This document shows, one piece after another, positions 15,656-26,706 of a DNA stretch of 64,000 nucleotides. Origin of the DNA: an uncultured Arachnia sp. (GTDB lineage Bacteria; Actinomycetota; Actinomycetes; Propionibacteriales; Propionibacteriaceae). The stretch spans positions 1-64,000 of the forward strand of contig CANLTJ010000004.1 of the NCBI GenBank assembly GCA_947493995.1. Direction: 5' to 3'. The position numbers and the translations under genes are program-made. Below the pieces are notes generated by a model. That model did no database searches. It saw only the letters and a program-made list of their open reading frames with translations, and was not told the origin of the DNA. Numbering within the stretch: the stretch's first letter is position 1; the number at the start of each line of letters is the position of its first letter.

Positions 15656-16245
15656 CATCTGGTCCTTGGTTGGTGGTGGGGCTCGGGAACCCGGGCCCCA
15701 CCTACGCCTTCACCCGACACAACGTGGGGTTCTGGGCAGTCGACGATCTCGCTGACCGGCTGGGCGCCAGCTTCGCGCTGGCGTCGCGCCACAGTGCGGC
15801 CCTCACCACGGCGACGTTGCCGCCGTCGCCGGGCTTCGACGCCATCAAGCTGATTCTCGTCAAGCCGACCACCTTCATGAACCTGTCCGGGCGGGCGGTG
15901 CGCTCGGTGGCGTCCTTCCACAAGATCGAACCGACACGCATCATCGCCATCCATGACGAACTGGACCTGGAACCCGGGCGCCTCAGGATCAAGCAGGGGG
16001 GTGGCGACAACGGCCACAACGGCCTCAAGTCCATGCGCGCCCACCTCGGAACCGGTGACTTCTTCCGGATCCGCGTGGGTGTGGGACGCCCCGAGGGACG
16101 CCAGCCCGCAGCGGACTGGGTCCTGGCGAAGCTGAAGCCAGCGGATGCGGACGCGCTGCGCGTGGACGCGGCAGTTGCCGCCGACGCCGTCGAGAGTCTC
16201 GTGCACCACGGCCTGGACGCCACCCAGAATCGGTTCAACAAGTAA
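15652..16245 (+). CDS. pth: peptidyl-tRNA hydrolase
   Basis: 197-residue Pth that recycles peptidyl-tRNA released prematurely from ribosomes. The start LVVGLGNPGPTYAFTRHNVG includes the family Asn and catalytic His near residues 12-23; KPTTFMNLSGRAV (about 74-86), HDELDLEPG and GGDNGHNGLKSM (about 112-123) follow. GTG start overlapping the rplY stop implies translational coupling. Confidence 0.97.
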   Translation: MTSGPWLVVGLGNPGPTYAFTRHNVGFWAVDDLADRLGASFALASRHSAALTTATLPPSPGFDAIKLILVKPTTFMNLSGRAVRSVASFHKIEPTRIIAIHDELDLEPGRLRIKQGGGDNGHNGLKSMRAHLGTGDFFRIRVGVGRPEGRQPAADWVLAKLKPADADALRVDAAVAADAVESLVHHGLDATQNRFNK

Positions 16246-16314
16246 GCAGAGCAATACAATGAGCTGTCAGCGAATCAGGCAGGCCGTCTCCGGTAGTGAC
16301 TGTAGGTTTGCCCG

Positions 16315-19300
16315 GTGAAGTTTCCCGGCCTCCTCAGTGCACTCGAAGCAGACCCCGCGATCCAGGCAACCATCACCGACGCGCGTTCAGCCGGGGTGGA
16401 TGCACTTGACGTCACGGTGGTCCCGGCGTTCTTCCCGACGGCGGCCGCCAGCATCGCGGCGGGTTCCGGCCGCACCGTTCTGCTCGTCACCTCCACCTAC
16501 CGTGAGGCGGAGCAGCTCACCACTGAACTTGAGAGCCTGCTCGGCGAGGACGCCGTCGAGTACTACCCGGCGTGGGAAACGCTCCCGCACGAACGGTTGT
16601 CGCCACGCCCGGACACTGTGGGCCGTCGTCTGGCGGTCCTGCGCCGGCTGAGCGGCGAGAGTTCCACGGTGCCGCAGGTGGTGGTGGCGCCCGTCCGCTC
16701 GGTTCTGCAACCACAGGTGCGTGGACTCGCCGAGATGCGACCGGTTACCGTCACGGCCGGGCAGGAGTACGAACTCGCCACCCTGCTCTCGGACCTCGTG
16801 GGTGCCGCCTACAACCGGGTGGACCTCGTGGAACGTCGCGGCGAGTTCGCCGTGCGCGGCGGCATAGTCGACGTGTTCGCCCCCACGATGGAACACCCCG
16901 TGCGAATCGACTTCTTCGGCGACGAGGTGGAGGAGATCCGTCCGTTCTCGGTGGCCGACCAGCGCTCCACCGGAGAGACGCTCACCGAGATCACCGCGAT
17001 TCCGTGCCGGGAACTGTTGCTGACCGATGCCGTGCGCCAGCGGGCGCGGGACCTCATGATGCGGCACCCGGAACTCTCCGACATGCTGGAGCGCATCGCC
17101 CAGGGCCAGGCAGTGGAGGGCATGGAGGCCCTCATCCCTGTACTTGTCGACAGCCTGGAGCTGCTCGTCGACGTCCTCCCGGAGCACTCCATCGTCCTGA
17201 GCACCTCCCCCGAGTTGGTCCGCACCCGTGCCGCTGAGCTGGTGGCCACCAGCAGCGAATTCCTGCAGGCGAGCTGGGCGGCCGCGGCCGGTGGTGGGCA
17301 GTCGCCGATCGATCTGGGGGCCTCCTCCTACTGGGGCCTGGCGGACGTCCGCGCCCACGCGATGGCGCAGGGGCACAAGTGGTGGAGCCTTTCTCCCTTT
17401 GCCGCCGGCGGCGATCAGGACCAGCCCTACGACGCCTCTTCTGTCCACTCCCGCACCCTCGCCGTCACCCACCCGGGGGGTTACCAGGGCGACGTTGACG
17501 CAGCGAAACAGCACATCCGAGCCTCCGTCAAGGATGGCTGGCGAGTCCTCATCGGTGTCGAGGGCCGCGGCCTGGCTGCGCGACTCGTGGAGTTGCTCGC
17601 GGAGGAGGGACTCTCGGCTGAGGTGACCGATCTGAGCGACGAGCCCCGCTCCGGCGTGGTGGGCATCGTGCTGGGCTGCTTCAACCAGGGCTGGCGCGCC
17701 GAGCCCAGCCGCCTGGAATTCGTCACCGACACCGAACTCACCGGTCAGCACAGAGCGGACCGCAGCCAGCAGAAGCTCCCCAGCAGACGACGCAACACCA
17801 TCGAACCGCTCGAGCTCAAGGCAGGGGATCCCGTCGTCCACGAGACCCACGGCGTGGGTCGTTTCGTCGAGATGATGCAGCGCACCGTGCAGGGCGCCGT
17901 CCGCGATTACCTCGTGCTCGAATACGCACCCAGCAAACGCGGGCAACCCGGCGACAGGTTGTTCGTCCCCATGGACCAGCTCGACCAGTTGACCCGCTAC
18001 GTCGGCAATGAGTCCCCAGCCCTGGACAAGATGGGCGGCGCGGAGTGGAGCAAACGCAAGTCGCGGGCGCGCAAGGCTGTCCGCGAGATCTCCGCGGAGC
18101 TGATCAAGCTCTATGCGGCCCGGCAGGCCACCAAGGGTCACGCGTTCAGCCCGGACACCGTCTGGCAGCGGGAACTCGAGGACGCCTTCAGCTTCGTGGA
18201 GACACCAGACCAGCTGAGCGCCATCAACGAGGTGAAGGCGGACATGGAGCAGCTCGTCCCCATGGACCGCCTGATCTGTGGCGACGTCGGGTACGGCAAG
18301 ACCGAGATCGCGGTGCGTGCCGCGTTCAAGGCGGTCCAGGACGGGAAGCAGGTGGCGGTCCTGGTGCCCACCACGCTGCTCGTCACCCAGCACCACGCCA
18401 CGTTCGCGGCACGCTTCGCCGGTTTTCCCGTACGCCTCGAGCAGCTCTCGCGCTTCCAGAGCGACGCCGAGGCCCGCAAGGTGATCGCCGACCTCGCAGC
18501 CGGGAAGGTCGACGTCGTCATCGGCACCCACCGCCTGCTCGGCAAAGAGGTCGCATTCCGCGATCTCGGTTTGGTGATCGTGGACGAGGAGCAGCGCTTC
18601 GGGGTGGAGCACAAGGAACAGCTGAAGGAGCTGCGGGTCAACGTTGACGTTCTCTCCATGAGCGCCACGCCCATCCCGAGGACCCTGGAGACCGCCATCA
18701 CGGGCATCCGCGAGATGAGTGTCATCGCGACGCCGCCGGAGGAACGCCATCCGGTGCTCACCTTCGCCGGTCCCTACGATTCGGCACAGGTCAGGGCGGC
18801 GATCCGGCGGGAGCTGGCGCGCGAGGGTCAGGTGTTCGTCGTGCACAACCGGGTCAACAGCATCGAAAAGTCCGCGGCTGCTCTGCGCGAACTGGTCCCG
18901 GAGGCACGGATCGTCACCGCCCACGGCCAGATGGGGGAGTCCAGGCTCGAATCCGTGATGCTGGACTTCGCCGAGCGGCGAGCCGACGTCCTGGTCTGCA
19001 CCACGATCGTCGAGGCGGGCATCGACATCTCCACTGCCAACACCCTCATCGTCGAACGCTCCGACCAGTTGGGACTCTCGCAACTGCACCAGCTGCGCGG
19101 CCGCGTCGGACGATCCCGCGAACGCGGATACGCCTACCTGCTGTATCCGCGGGACAAGCCACTCACCGAGACCTCGCATGAGCGGCTCGCCACCATGGCC
19201 TCCCACACCGATCTGGGGGCGGGCATGTCCATCGCCATGAAGGATCTGGAACTGCGCGGCGCCGGGAACCTGCTGGGTGGTGAACAGTCCGGCCACATCG

Positions 19301-19800
19301 CTGATGTGGGATTCGACATGTATCTGCGCCTAGTGGGGGAGGCGGTCGCCCACTATCGCGGCGAGGACACCACTCCGGAGCCCGTGATGCGCATCGAGCT
19401 CCCCATCGAGGCGCACCTGCCGTCGGACTACATCACCTCGGAGCGGCTACGGTTGCAGATGTACAAGCAGATCGCGGAGATCCGCACGTCCGAGGACATC
19501 GACGCCGTTCGTGCGGAGCTGCTGGATCGCTACGGCGAGCCACCCTCGCCCGTGGCCGATCTTCTGGATGTGGCGCATCTGCGCAACCTCAGCCGGGAGC
19601 ACGGCATCGAGGAAATCGTGTCCCAGGGCAGGAACGTGCGCTTCTCCCCGGTCAACCTGCCCGAGTCGAAACAGATGAGACTGCAGCGCCTGTACCCCGG
19701 CTCCACGGTCAAGCACGCCACGGAGCTGATCCTGGTGCCGAAGCCGGATGGCGATCCCCTCAGCTGGGCAACCACCCTGGTGGAGCAGATCTTCCAGTGA
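16315..19800 (+). CDS. mfd: transcription-repair coupling factor Mfd
   Basis: 1161-residue ATP-dependent DNA translocase that removes RNA polymerase stalled at lesions and recruits UvrA. The N-terminal UvrB-like module spans about 1-350, the RNA-polymerase-interacting domain about 495-570 (EPLELKAGDPVVHETHGVGR), and the RecG-like motor about 590-960 with GDVGYGKTE (Walker A, about 659) and DEEQRFG (Walker B, about 757). The C-terminal TRCF domain ends the protein. Start is GTG at 16315. The order pth-mfd-lipoprotein-eno is the conserved actinobacterial one. Confidence 0.97.
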   Translation: MKFPGLLSALEADPAIQATITDARSAGVDALDVTVVPAFFPTAAASIAAGSGRTVLLVTSTYREAEQLTTELESLLGEDAVEYYPAWETLPHERLSPRPDTVGRRLAVLRRLSGESSTVPQVVVAPVRSVLQPQVRGLAEMRPVTVTAGQEYELATLLSDLVGAAYNRVDLVERRGEFAVRGGIVDVFAPTMEHPVRIDFFGDEVEEIRPFSVADQRSTGETLTEITAIPCRELLLTDAVRQRARDLMMRHPELSDMLERIAQGQAVEGMEALIPVLVDSLELLVDVLPEHSIVLSTSPELVRTRAAELVATSSEFLQASWAAAAGGGQSPIDLGASSYWGLADVRAHAMAQGHKWWSLSPFAAGGDQDQPYDASSVHSRTLAVTHPGGYQGDVDAAKQHIRASVKDGWRVLIGVEGRGLAARLVELLAEEGLSAEVTDLSDEPRSGVVGIVLGCFNQGWRAEPSRLEFVTDTELTGQHRADRSQQKLPSRRRNTIEPLELKAGDPVVHETHGVGRFVEMMQRTVQGAVRDYLVLEYAPSKRGQPGDRLFVPMDQLDQLTRYVGNESPALDKMGGAEWSKRKSRARKAVREISAELIKLYAARQATKGHAFSPDTVWQRELEDAFSFVETPDQLSAINEVKADMEQLVPMDRLICGDVGYGKTEIAVRAAFKAVQDGKQVAVLVPTTLLVTQHHATFAARFAGFPVRLEQLSRFQSDAEARKVIADLAAGKVDVVIGTHRLLGKEVAFRDLGLVIVDEEQRFGVEHKEQLKELRVNVDVLSMSATPIPRTLETAITGIREMSVIATPPEERHPVLTFAGPYDSAQVRAAIRRELAREGQVFVVHNRVNSIEKSAAALRELVPEARIVTAHGQMGESRLESVMLDFAERRADVLVCTTIVEAGIDISTANTLIVERSDQLGLSQLHQLRGRVGRSRERGYAYLLYPRDKPLTETSHERLATMASHTDLGAGMSIAMKDLELRGAGNLLGGEQSGHIADVGFDMYLRLVGEAVAHYRGEDTTPEPVMRIELPIEAHLPSDYITSERLRLQMYKQIAEIRTSEDIDAVRAELLDRYGEPPSPVADLLDVAHLRNLSREHGIEEIVSQGRNVRFSPVNLPESKQMRLQRLYPGSTVKHATELILVPKPDGDPLSWATTLVEQIFQ

Positions 19801-19847
19801 TGACGGTAGGATCAGGCTCGCGTCGATGTGGAAGAAGGAAGTTGTCA

Positions 19848-21735
<1,888 letters not shown>

Positions 21736-21765
21736 GTTCGGTGTCTGACCCGTCACACTGGATGA

Positions 21766-22407
21766 ATGGGTAGGCCAGGAAGCAAGCCGGGAAGCAGCGG
21801 TCCGGGTCGTGGTTCTCCGCGTACCCGGACTGCTGCACGTCCGGGAGAACGCGCGGCGCGCGACAGGGTGAGGGCGGCACGGGTCCCCGAGGAGGAAACC
21901 GCCGAACTCCGCGAAGCCCCTCCACGGCCCCTGCTGGGAACCCGCGCCCTGGGCGTCACGTGGCGGCTCCTGATCCTGGCGGTGGTCGTGGCTCTCATCG
22001 CGATCACGCTTGCCCAGAGCCTGCGGGTGTACTTTGCGCAGCGCCAGGAAATTGCGCAGTTCCGCGCCGAGATCCAGAACTCACGTGATGAGATTGCAGA
22101 GCTGGAGGACCAACTCGCGCGCTGGGAGGATCCTGACTTCGTCCGGGCTGAGGCACGCTCACGGCTCGGGTGGGTGATGCCGGGTGAGGTGGGCTACCGG
22201 GTGATCGGAGTGGACGGTGAGGCGCTCGGCGGTGACCCGGACGTGCTGGCGAGCGAGGCGGAACCGACCGGACTGTGGTGGGAGCGTGTCTGGGGATCCG
22301 TCGTGGCCGCGGACCAACCCGAGCCTGAGGCCACATCCCGGCCCAGTCCCATCCCGGAACTGAGTTTGGAACCGACGCCATCGCCGACGCCCAGCGAGAC
22401 ACCGTAG
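21766..22407 (+). CDS. FtsB/DivIC-type septum formation initiator
   Basis: 213-residue single-pass membrane protein of the cell-division FtsB/DivIC family. Residues 1-60 are a basic, disordered cytoplasmic tail rich in Pro, Gly and Arg. A transmembrane helix follows (about 65-85, LLILAVVVALIAITLA), then an extracytoplasmic coiled coil (YFAQRQEIAQFRAEIQ to ELEDQLARWEDPDF), and the conserved ARSRLGWVMPGEVGY. The C-terminal tail is rich in Pro, Ser, Glu and Thr. It forms part of the FtsQBL complex that triggers septal wall synthesis. It lies directly after eno, before DUF501 and ppx, as in other actinobacteria. Confidence 0.9.
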   Translation: MGRPGSKPGSSGPGRGSPRTRTAARPGERAARDRVRAARVPEEETAELREAPPRPLLGTRALGVTWRLLILAVVVALIAITLAQSLRVYFAQRQEIAQFRAEIQNSRDEIAELEDQLARWEDPDFVRAEARSRLGWVMPGEVGYRVIGVDGEALGGDPDVLASEAEPTGLWWERVWGSVVAADQPEPEATSRPSPIPELSLEPTPSPTPSETP

Positions 22408-22460
22408 CCAACAATCCGTTGTTGAACATCAAGAAGCGCAAGCGAGGGATGGAACCAGCT

Positions 22461-22973
22461 GTGAACACGCAACCGACACCGGAGGATCTTGCGATCATCG
22501 AGGCACAACTGGGTCGTCCTCCGCGCGGGGTGGCCGCCGTCGCATGGCGATGCCCGTGTGGCCGTCCCGGCGTGGTGAAGACCCGGCCCCGGCTGGACAA
22601 CGGCACGCCCTTTCCCACCACCTATTATCTGACGTGCCGACGCGCCATCATGGGATGCTCCCGCCTTGAGGCCCGAGGTGTCATGGCAGAGATGACCCAG
22701 CGCATCAGTGAGGACGAGGAACTGGCGTCCCGTCACCGGGAGGCCCATGAGGCCTATCTGGCCGATCGCGCCGAACTCGGCGACGTGCCGGAGATCGACG
22801 GTGTCTCCGCGGGTGGGATGCCCACCCGGGTGAAATGCCTGCACGTGCTCGTGGCGCACTCACTGGCCGCCGGACCGGGCGTCAATCCGCTGGGCGATGA
22901 AGCAGTCGAAGCGTTGGGTGAGTTCTGGAAGCACCCCTGCGAGCTCGACGACCCGGCAGAGGGGACGCCGTGA
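22461..22973 (+). CDS. DUF501 domain protein
   Basis: 170-residue cytoplasmic protein of family DUF501, conserved in actinobacteria between ftsB-like and ppx genes. It has QLGRPPRGVAAVAWRCPCG, PTTYYLTCRRAIMGCSRLE and a C-terminal RVKCLHVLVAHSLAAGPGVN, with several conserved Cys and His residues that could bind metal. Function is unknown. The GTG at 22461 (VNTQPTPEDLAI) gives the usual family start and has GAGGG at suitable spacing; an in-frame ATG at 22449 is the alternative. Its stop overlaps the ppx start (GTGA). Confidence 0.9.
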   Translation: MNTQPTPEDLAIIEAQLGRPPRGVAAVAWRCPCGRPGVVKTRPRLDNGTPFPTTYYLTCRRAIMGCSRLEARGVMAEMTQRISEDEELASRHREAHEAYLADRAELGDVPEIDGVSAGGMPTRVKCLHVLVAHSLAAGPGVNPLGDEAVEALGEFWKHPCELDDPAEGTP

Positions 22974-23881
22974 CCACCGTGGCCGCCGTCGACTGCGGCA
23001 CCAATTCCATCCGCCTCCTCATCCTCCGACGAACAGAGGGTGGCGCCGTCGAAGAAGTGTGCCGCGAGGTGCGGCTCGCCCGTCTGGGCCAGGGTGTGGA
23101 CGCCACGGGAGCATTCCACGTCGATGCGCTGGCGCGTGCGTTCGCCATCTGTGAGGAGTTCGCGGGCATCATTGACGGGGCTAATGCGGACAGGGTGCGC
23201 TTCGTCGCCACCTCCGCAGCCCGGGACGTCTCCAACCGTGAGGTGTTCTTCGAGGGCGTGCGTCGACGCCTCGGGGCGGAGCCCGATGTCATCACGGGAG
23301 ACGAAGAGGCTCGACTGTCAGCGGCAGGCGTACGCCACGGAGTGGACGCTCCCCAGCCGGTGCTGGTCATCGACATCGGCGGAGGATCCACCGAACTCGT
23401 TCTCGTGGCCGCCGACGACGTGCAGACCGCGATCAGCCTCAACATGGGGGCAGTCCGCGTCCACGAACGGTTCCTGCACCACGATCCGCCCACCGACAAT
23501 GAGGAGCAGGCCGCCCGTGCCTTCATCGGGGGCATGCTCGACAGCTCGGGCATCCATTTCGGAAAGGTCCACACCGCCGTCGGCGTCGCGGGAACGGTCA
23601 CCTCCGTCGCCGCTCGCACGCTCGGCCTGAAGGAGTATTCCCGCGACGCTGTCCACGGCCTGGTCCTCAGGCGCGACCAAGTGCGTTGCGCCAACGCGCA
23701 CTGGATGACGACACCGGTGGTCCGAATCGAGAGCGAGCCGTGCATGCATCCGCTGCGCGCCGGAGTGATAGGTGCAGGCTCTCTGATCCTGGACGAGATA
23801 TCGGCACGCGTACCGGGTGGGGAGATCACTGTGAGCGAGACCGACATTCTCGACGGCATCGCTTACGACCTCCTCAGCTGA
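22970..23881 (+). CDS. ppx: Ppx/GppA exopolyphosphatase
   Basis: 303-residue phosphatase of the ASKHA fold that removes terminal phosphate from polyphosphate or pppGpp. The phosphate-1 motif VAAVDCGTNSIRLLI starts at residue 4, SGDEEARLS-like TGDEEARLSAAG is at about 105, and the phosphate-2 motif VIDIGGGSTEL near 130. This short form, lacking the C-terminal HD and extra domains of E. coli Ppx, is the usual actinobacterial type. GTG start coupled to DUF501. The last eight bases overlap the convergent CAP-domain gene. Confidence 0.94.
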   Translation: MTTVAAVDCGTNSIRLLILRRTEGGAVEEVCREVRLARLGQGVDATGAFHVDALARAFAICEEFAGIIDGANADRVRFVATSAARDVSNREVFFEGVRRRLGAEPDVITGDEEARLSAAGVRHGVDAPQPVLVIDIGGGSTELVLVAADDVQTAISLNMGAVRVHERFLHHDPPTDNEEQAARAFIGGMLDSSGIHFGKVHTAVGVAGTVTSVAARTLGLKEYSRDAVHGLVLRRDQVRCANAHWMTTPVVRIESEPCMHPLRAGVIGAGSLILDEISARVPGGEITVSETDILDGIAYDLLS

Positions 23882-24875
23882 AATGCACCATGTTGTTGAA
23901 GATCCATTGGTTCGCCGTGGAGTACCGATAGCCGCTGGAGGTCTCGGTGGAAACCACCACGGTTCCCCAGATGTAGCTGCGGCAGCCATTGCGACCGGTT
24001 ACTGCAGTGTCGCACTCGGTGCGCCAGCGTCGGCCGTCCACGGTCCAGTTCGCGTTCTTGCCCAGGTTGTTGTTCTTCCACAGTGAACGTGAGGACGGGA
24101 GATAGGTCAGGTTGTTGAATGCCCAGCCATTGCGGGAGACGAAACGACCCCCTTCGCGCACGACCCGGGTTGACCAGATCTCCGTGGTGCACCGCTTCGT
24201 CTGGGAGTAGGGGACACACGCGGTGCGCCAACGGCGACCGTTGACGGTGTGGGTGCCCGGGGTGGTGTAAACATCCACGCTGTTGCTGTCATCGCCGGTG
24301 GAGTCGTCAGGACTTGAGGAGTCGTGGGGGGTGCTGGAGCCATTCGAGTCGTCGAGACTCCGCAGCCACGCCTCTCCGGAGTTGTACAGGGTGCCAGCAT
24401 TGCGGAGCGAACCAGCGTAGAAGTTCGCTGTGGACCACGTGAGACCGTTCTGCTTCACCACACCGACGGCAATGACGGTGTAATCGGGATTCATGATGTT
24501 CTGCCGGTGGCCGGGGGAATCCAGCCACATCTCCATGAGGTGAGCAGTGGCCTTCGACGTCGACGTGTAGGCGACGTTCTCCGCCCACCGGTTCGCGCCG
24601 GGCCAACCGAAATCCGAGTTGTGGGAGAGGTTGTTCCTCTCAGCCATGGACATGGTCCACGGTTGCGAGATTCCGGCGGAGATCGTCGGAGAGAACCTCA
24701 GCGGAGAGAGTCCGTGACTTCTCCGCGTGGCGTTGTGGCGGTCCACGAGGTCAGCGATGGAGGTGGCGTTGCTTCGCTGCGATGCCGCGGCATCGGCGGC
24801 ATGGGCAGTGCCGGGCAACAGGCCCAGCACAAGAGTGGTGACGACAAAGAACATCACGAGTTTGCCTCGGTGCAT
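23874..24875 (-). CDS. secreted CAP/SCP-domain protein with C-terminal repeats
   Basis: 333-residue exported protein. A signal peptide (MHRGKLVMFFVVTTLVLG, cleaved after AHA near residue 27) precedes a CAP/SCP domain at about 40-160. That domain has HNATRRSHGLSPLRF, WAENVAYT and SPGHRQNIMNPDY, including conserved histidines and glutamates. After a Ser/Asp-rich linker (about 170-200) come two similar units of about 65 residues, each with GRRWRT, a paired-cysteine segment, an [IV]W-x3-VV strand and FNN. The family includes secreted proteins with lipid-binding or cell-wall roles; this protein's function is not known. AAAGGA upstream supports the ATG at 24875; a longer in-frame start would precede the signal peptide. 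Confidence 0.88.
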   Translation of the reverse strand: MHRGKLVMFFVVTTLVLGLLPGTAHAADAAASQRSNATSIADLVDRHNATRRSHGLSPLRFSPTISAGISQPWTMSMAERNNLSHNSDFGWPGANRWAENVAYTSTSKATAHLMEMWLDSPGHRQNIMNPDYTVIAVGVVKQNGLTWSTANFYAGSLRNAGTLYNSGEAWLRSLDDSNGSSTPHDSSSPDDSTGDDSNSVDVYTTPGTHTVNGRRWRTACVPYSQTKRCTTEIWSTRVVREGGRFVSRNGWAFNNLTYLPSSRSLWKNNNLGKNANWTVDGRRWRTECDTAVTGRNGCRSYIWGTVVVSTETSSGYRYSTANQWIFNNMVHFS

Positions 24876-24978
24876 GGGGGTCCTTTCGGCTGCACGGCCC
24901 CCACCGCGCAACAGAGGTTAGCAGGGAGGCGGCGCCGGTCTCACGTTGGGGTCGGCCGGGCCTAGACTGCTGCGCGAC

Positions 24979-25055
24979 GCCCTCGTAGCCCAACTGGCAG
25001 AGGCAGGCGGCTTAAACCCGCCACAGTGCGGGTTCGAGTCCCGTCGGGGGCACCA
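24979..25055 (+). tRNA. tRNA-Leu (UAA anticodon), short variable arm
   Basis: Complete cloverleaf with encoded CCA. The acceptor stem GCCCTCG pairs with CGGGGGC; the D arm is GCCC/AGGC (one mismatch); the anticodon stem GGCGG/CCGCC has loop CTTAAAC, giving anticodon UAA, which reads UUA leucine codons. The T arm GCGGG-TTCGAGT-CCCGT is regular and the discriminator base is A. The variable region is only five bases (ACAGT), whereas tRNA-Leu normally has a long class II arm. The gene sits between divergent/convergent protein genes with no partner tRNA. Confidence 0.93.
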
Positions 25056-25115
25056 CGTCGGTTCTCCTTGCGGCAGCTACAATGGGAAGAGCATCTCGAG
25101 CAGAAAGTTGCTTAC

Positions 25116-25952
25116 ATGGCAAACCCCATTTTCCGTAATAGTGAGACGTTCAACGGGCGCCCGGCGCCCACACAGGCACAGCAGCAGTTCCAGTCCCGGT
25201 GGGGACAGCAGTCCGGATTCCAGGGCCAGCCGCCCCAGGGCTACCAGCCGCCGCAGGCCCACCAGCAGCAGGCGCCTGCGGGTGGTGTGATGACCCTTGA
25301 CGACGTGATCGCCAAGTCGGCTGCCACCCTGCTGCTCGTGTTCGTGGCGGCCGCCGCCACCTTCGTGCTGCTGCCGCCCCAGTTCCTCTTCCCGGCGCTC
25401 ATTGGATCAGCCCTCGTGGGATTCGTAACCGTGCTTCTCGTGGCGGGTCGGCATACGATTCCGGTGGGTGGCGTCATGTTCTACGCCGCGGTGGAGGGGG
25501 TCTTCGTCGGCGCCATCTCGAAGTTCTTTGAGACCATGTTCGAAGGCATTGTCGTGTCGGCAGTCCTTGCGACCTTTGTGGCGGCGGGCGCAACGTTGGC
25601 CGCATACAAGTTCTTCAACATCCGCGTCACGCCAAGGTTCCGCAAGATGGTCTTCATCGGGACCGCCGCCATGGCCGGTGTTTTCCTCGTGAATCTCGTG
25701 CTGGCGCTTTTCGGCATCGACACCGGCATCCGCGACGTCGGAAGTGGCGCAGGTCTGCTCTCCATTGCTGTGTCGGTCCTGGCCGTCGGGCTTGCGGTCT
25801 TCAACCTCATCGTCGACTTCGACTTCGTCGAACGGGGCATCGCGACACGCGCCCCGGCCACCGAATCGTGGCGAGCAGCGTTCGGCATCACCGTCACCAT
25901 GGTCTGGCTCTACGTCGAGATCCTCAGGATCCTGTCGTACGTCAGAGACTGA
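25116..25952 (+). CDS. Bax inhibitor-1/YccA-family membrane protein
   Basis: 278-residue integral membrane protein with a proline- and glutamine-rich cytoplasmic N-terminus (about residues 1-55) and seven hydrophobic helices. The first is LLLVFVAAAATFVLL and the last includes GITVTMVWLYVEILRILSYV. It matches the actinobacterial Bax1-I/YccA group (YccA-like). The family comprises pH-gated calcium-leak channels in some members; the role here is unknown. The ATG at 25116 gives MANPIFRNSETF, the typical start. Last 11 bases overlap the convergent NUDIX gene. Confidence 0.9.
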   Translation: MANPIFRNSETFNGRPAPTQAQQQFQSRWGQQSGFQGQPPQGYQPPQAHQQQAPAGGVMTLDDVIAKSAATLLLVFVAAAATFVLLPPQFLFPALIGSALVGFVTVLLVAGRHTIPVGGVMFYAAVEGVFVGAISKFFETMFEGIVVSAVLATFVAAGATLAAYKFFNIRVTPRFRKMVFIGTAAMAGVFLVNLVLALFGIDTGIRDVGSGAGLLSIAVSVLAVGLAVFNLIVDFDFVERGIATRAPATESWRAAFGITVTMVWLYVEILRILSYVRD

Positions 25953-26640
25953 GCCTGCGGCCCGTCAGCGAGCGGAGATGACGCGCTAGCAGCGTTCGTG
26001 AGCTGATCGTCCAGTGCAGGGTTCGCCATGTACGCAGAGGCACCCAGTCGGCCCGTTCCGTCGATCCCCCGAGATCGTGGACAACCGGGTCGCTGGGTGT
26101 TTCGCATGTGGCGCCGTAGACGATGCGCAGCGCGTGGAAATCCTCCAGCACCCCTGTGGTGGAGCGGCCAATCCAGTGATCGGATTCCAGCGAGAGGATG
26201 CGCGTGATGCGCACCTCCTGGCCCGCCTCCTCGAACACCTCGCGCAGCACGGCCTCGGAAGGCGACTCGCCGGGGTCGATCCCACCACCGGGCAGGGTCC
26301 AGGTCCCGGGGGCTCCCGTCAGCGTGGAGTTGACCGTGCCCAGCACGCCGCGGGGTGAGAGCACGACGGCGTAGGCGCCGATGCGTTGGTGAACGACAGG
26401 CTGCTGCTGTGCGTCCGGTTCCTCGTGGACCACGTGGCGGCGACGGGGCCTGCGGTCCATGGACGTGGCAGCGCGCACCAGATACGTGAACACTATTTCG
26501 CCGTCGCTCAATGCCGTGGACAGTGGCCGCAGCGGCACGAACCCATGGCTGAAAAGGACCTCGGACGGGTGCTCTCCATGCCCAATGGTGACGTTCACCT
26601 TCTGGGAGCCCACGGGTGAGAGGACTCCGACGACACGCAT
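25942..26640 (-). CDS. NUDIX hydrolase with N-terminal extension
   Basis: 232-residue protein. The NUDIX box GGGIDPGESPSEAVLREVFEEAGQE (as GGIDPGESPSEAVLREV with REVFEEAG) is near residues 119-141, containing the metal-binding glutamates. Such enzymes hydrolyse nucleoside diphosphates linked to another group. About 85 residues precede the NUDIX fold and have no obvious domain; an in-frame ATG at about residue 61 would remove most of this, but the segment is well-encoded and contains VNVTIGHGEHPSEVLF. Substrate cannot be predicted. Upstream, in the same direction, lies a lipoprotein gene. Confidence 0.82.
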   Translation of the reverse strand: MRVVGVLSPVGSQKVNVTIGHGEHPSEVLFSHGFVPLRPLSTALSDGEIVFTYLVRAATSMDRRPRRRHVVHEEPDAQQQPVVHQRIGAYAVVLSPRGVLGTVNSTLTGAPGTWTLPGGGIDPGESPSEAVLREVFEEAGQEVRITRILSLESDHWIGRSTTGVLEDFHALRIVYGATCETPSDPVVHDLGGSTERADWVPLRTWRTLHWTISSRTLLARHLRSLTGRRLSL

Positions 26641-26706
26641 CCCACCATTCTATCGAGTCTCCGCCAGGCGCCCTGTTGCCCGAATGCCCTCATTCAGAGG
26701 GGGGCA

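Noticed and set aside
16387..19296. Very long open frame (969 codons) on the minus strand opposite mfd
   Set aside because: It is the antisense of a complete, well-conserved Mfd protein; long antisense frames are expected in high-G+C coding DNA. The translated product has no recognisable domain.
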